6,542 nucleotides of DNA, taken from positions 34,999 to 41,540 of the forward strand of contig DCTJ01000030.1 of NCBI GenBank assembly GCA_002329545.1, given 5' to 3'. This stretch comes from Candidatus Omnitrophica bacterium UBA1443. GTDB taxonomy: Bacteria; Omnitrophota; Omnitrophia; Omnitrophales; Aquincolibacteriaceae. The notes under the pieces are model-generated. The model made no database searches and had not been told where the DNA came from. It worked only from the letters and a program-made list of their open reading frames with translations. Shown here piece after piece: positions 5,281 through 6,542 of the stretch (its first letter is position 1; every line of letters starts with the position of its first letter). The position numbers were made by a program, and so were the translations under genes.

Positions 5281-5968
5281 AATCCCGCGCTCTGAAAACA
5301 TGATTCCTGAAACGCGTAACACAGTTAAAATTTTTCTCCTGACGGTTTTCGTCATCTGTTTTTGGGGGGCGGAGGTACAGGCGGAAACTCCTTTCAAGGT
5401 AACGGTGAAGCCCGACCAGAGCTCCGTGAAGCCGGGAATGATGTTTCTTGTCAATGCGGGCGTAACCAACTGGACCGAAAACACTGTAATTCTTCAAGTG
5501 CCTTCCTGCGCGTTTGACAAACTTTGGGAAGTGGACGGCGAACATATCCGGATTCAGCCCTGGACCTGTCACCAGAACACGACCGAAAGAGCGGAAATTT
5601 CTCCCGGGGAAAGCTATGAGAAAAATCTTATTCTGTACGCTTCGGACGTGAATCAGCCGGGACCGGTGACGTTTCGGATGGGTTTTAAACATGTGTTGGA
5701 AAACGGGGATGAAATGGAGCCGGTCTGGAGTGATCCCGTCATGATCCAGGTTTTGATACCGGAGGGACCGTTGAAAGAATCGGCTCTACCCGGTGAGAGG
5801 GCGAGACCGATCTCCCAAAGTCCGGCGGGCGTTGAAGTATCCGAAGTGATGCCCGATGAAATTTCGGAAGATGAGGTTTTCGGTATTGAAGGAGAATCCC
5901 CGGCCTCCGACCATCGAGATGAGTCTTTTAATGTCCCGGACATGGACCCCGCCCAAAGCGGTGTATAA
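5270..5968 (+). CDS. Secreted BsuPI-like beta-sandwich protein with acidic C-terminal tail
   Basis: A 232-residue protein from the ATG at 5270, which overlaps the preceding gene by 11 bases with GGAAG (5262-5266) just upstream. A second ATG at 5300 gives 222 residues and a more typical signal peptide but has no ribosome site. The hydrophobic segment VKIFLLTVFVICFWGAEVQA predicts cleavage before ETPF. The mature domain (about 40-155) is an immunoglobulin-like beta-sandwich resembling the BsuPI proteinase-inhibitor family: FKVTVKPDQSSVKPGMMFLV, GVTNWTENTVIL, a cysteine pair (PSCAFDKLWEV and WTCHQN) and SPGESYEKNLILYA. The last 70 residues are acidic, Pro/Ser/Glu-rich and probably disordered. 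An actual protease-inhibitor role is not shown. It may simply be an envelope binding module. Confidence 0.68.
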   Translation: MRSEIPRSENMIPETRNTVKIFLLTVFVICFWGAEVQAETPFKVTVKPDQSSVKPGMMFLVNAGVTNWTENTVILQVPSCAFDKLWEVDGEHIRIQPWTCHQNTTERAEISPGESYEKNLILYASDVNQPGPVTFRMGFKHVLENGDEMEPVWSDPVMIQVLIPEGPLKESALPGERARPISQSPAGVEVSEVMPDEISEDEVFGIEGESPASDHRDESFNVPDMDPAQSGV

Positions 5969-5985
5969 AAAACCGGTCTTTTGAA

Positions 5986-6542
5986 ATGATCTCGAAGGTT
6001 GTGATCCTTGGAGGCGGCATTTCCGGTCTTGTAACCGCGCATGAGCTTGCCCGTTGTTCCCCGGCCCAAATCACTCTCGTTGAATCCTCGACGCGTCTGG
6101 GCGGAGTAATTCGAACCTTGAGACCGGAGTTTTTTGAGATGGAAGCCGCTGTTGACACGCTTGACGGAAAAAACGGAAGCGTTCTTGAACTTTGTAAGGA
6201 TCTGGAACTTGAGAGTTATCTTGCCCCCTGCGAATCCGCTCTTGCGCATTTTTTTCTTAAGAGAAACAGAGAAATTTTTCCCGTCGGTTTTTCTTCCGAA
6301 ATTTTTAAAAACAACACTTTAACCCTGGCCGCTAAAATGCGAATGCTGGGAGAGGTGATGATCCCGCGACGAAAGGACGCGATGGATGAAAGCGTGGGAA
6401 GTTTTATTCGCCGCCGGTTCGGAAATCTTTTTTTTACGCAAATAGTCCAGCCCGTGATCCGGGGGGGCATGATGGCCGATCCGGACGATCTGGGTGTCGG
6501 GGAATATTTTAAACGGTGGGTTGAGGCGGAATCACGTTTCGG
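5986..6542 (+). CDS. hemY: HemY/HemG-type protoporphyrinogen oxidase-like FAD protein (5' part, truncated by window)
   Basis: The first 185 codons of an FAD-dependent amine-oxidase-fold protein that runs off the window edge. Residues 5-15 (VVILGGGISGL) are the dinucleotide-binding loop, Glu33 in LVESS binds the FAD ribose, and RLGG (37-40) follows as in this superfamily. PPOX-specific similarity comes from KNGSVLELCKDLELESYL, REIFPV, the helix LAAKMRMLGEVMIPRR, DESVGSFIRRRFG (134-146) and ADPDDL near residue 171. Known members oxidise protoporphyrinogen IX or coproporphyrinogen III late in heme synthesis. The normally conserved E-x-GPDSF segment reads EMEAAVDTL (51-59), so the substrate may differ or the protein may be a divergent paralogue. 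The ATG is 17 bases after the previous stop with no evident ribosome site. No other heme gene is visible. Confidence 0.78.
   Translation, partial: MISKVVILGGGISGLVTAHELARCSPAQITLVESSTRLGGVIRTLRPEFFEMEAAVDTLDGKNGSVLELCKDLELESYLAPCESALAHFFLKRNREIFPVGFSSEIFKNNTLTLAAKMRMLGEVMIPRRKDAMDESVGSFIRRRFGNLFFTQIVQPVIRGGMMADPDDLGVGEYFKRWVEAESRF

Noticed and set aside
4840..5484. Minus-strand open frame of 214 codons across two secreted-protein genes
   Set aside because: It runs antisense across two + strand genes with convincing signal peptides, and has no signal, domain or ribosome site of its own.
5967..5982. AAAAAACCGGTCTTTT as a possible intrinsic terminator
   Set aside because: The palindrome is very short with essentially no loop, has one mismatch and lacks a GC-rich stem. 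It sits tightly between two genes.

Overview
The window comes from a bacterial chromosome with intermediate base composition. The genes are tightly packed and all recognisable ones lie on the + strand. There is no phage, transposon, CRISPR, tRNA or rRNA signal. Two predicted exported proteins, a GspE/MshE-type N-terminal domain and a fused receiver/GGDEF protein suggest a free-living bacterium, probably Gram-negative-type. Lineage cannot be fixed from the sequence. A deep-branching group such as Omnitrophota or a deltaproteobacterial relative is only a guess.

Region 1 (about 80-2464) is a one-carbon/pantothenate block. After a TATAAT-like -10 and a strong AGGAGG ribosome site come a stand-alone methenyl-THF cyclohydrolase of the FchA family (112-735), a FolD-family methylene-THF dehydrogenase (738-1595) and PanB (1676-2464), which consumes 5,10-methylene-THF to make ketopantoate. 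The most interesting point is that the FolD homologue has lost the three residues associated with its cyclohydrolase activity: Lys54 is Gln, Gln98 is Ser and Asp121 is Glu in E. coli numbering. The separate cyclohydrolase is encoded immediately upstream. The pair looks like one bifunctional enzyme's work split between two proteins, feeding PanB. A 15-codon ORF with a good ribosome site ends one base before the panB start.

Region 2 (2467-3924) is one gene for an unusual fusion: a receiver domain lacking its phospho-acceptor aspartate, a GGDEF domain with a GGDDF signature and no RxxD inhibitory site, and a GspE/MshE N-terminal domain whose two c-di-GMP-binding motifs are partly degenerate. It looks like a cyclic-di-GMP-related scaffold or sensor rather than a standard response regulator.

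Region 3 (3925-5968) holds small, poorly characterised genes: an FxLyD-like beta-sandwich protein, a possible 39-codon ORF, a KTSC-domain protein, a secreted DUF5329/YfeK-like protein and a secreted BsuPI-like beta-sandwich protein. The 3925-3994 gap carries a perfect 13-bp inverted repeat next to a TTGACA box and may be a regulatory site.

Region 4 (5986 to the end) is the 5' part of a HemY/HemG-type FAD-dependent protoporphyrinogen oxidase-like gene, cut by the window edge. Its usual E-x-GPDSF segment is altered. No convincing intrinsic terminator was seen anywhere, so longer co-transcription is possible.
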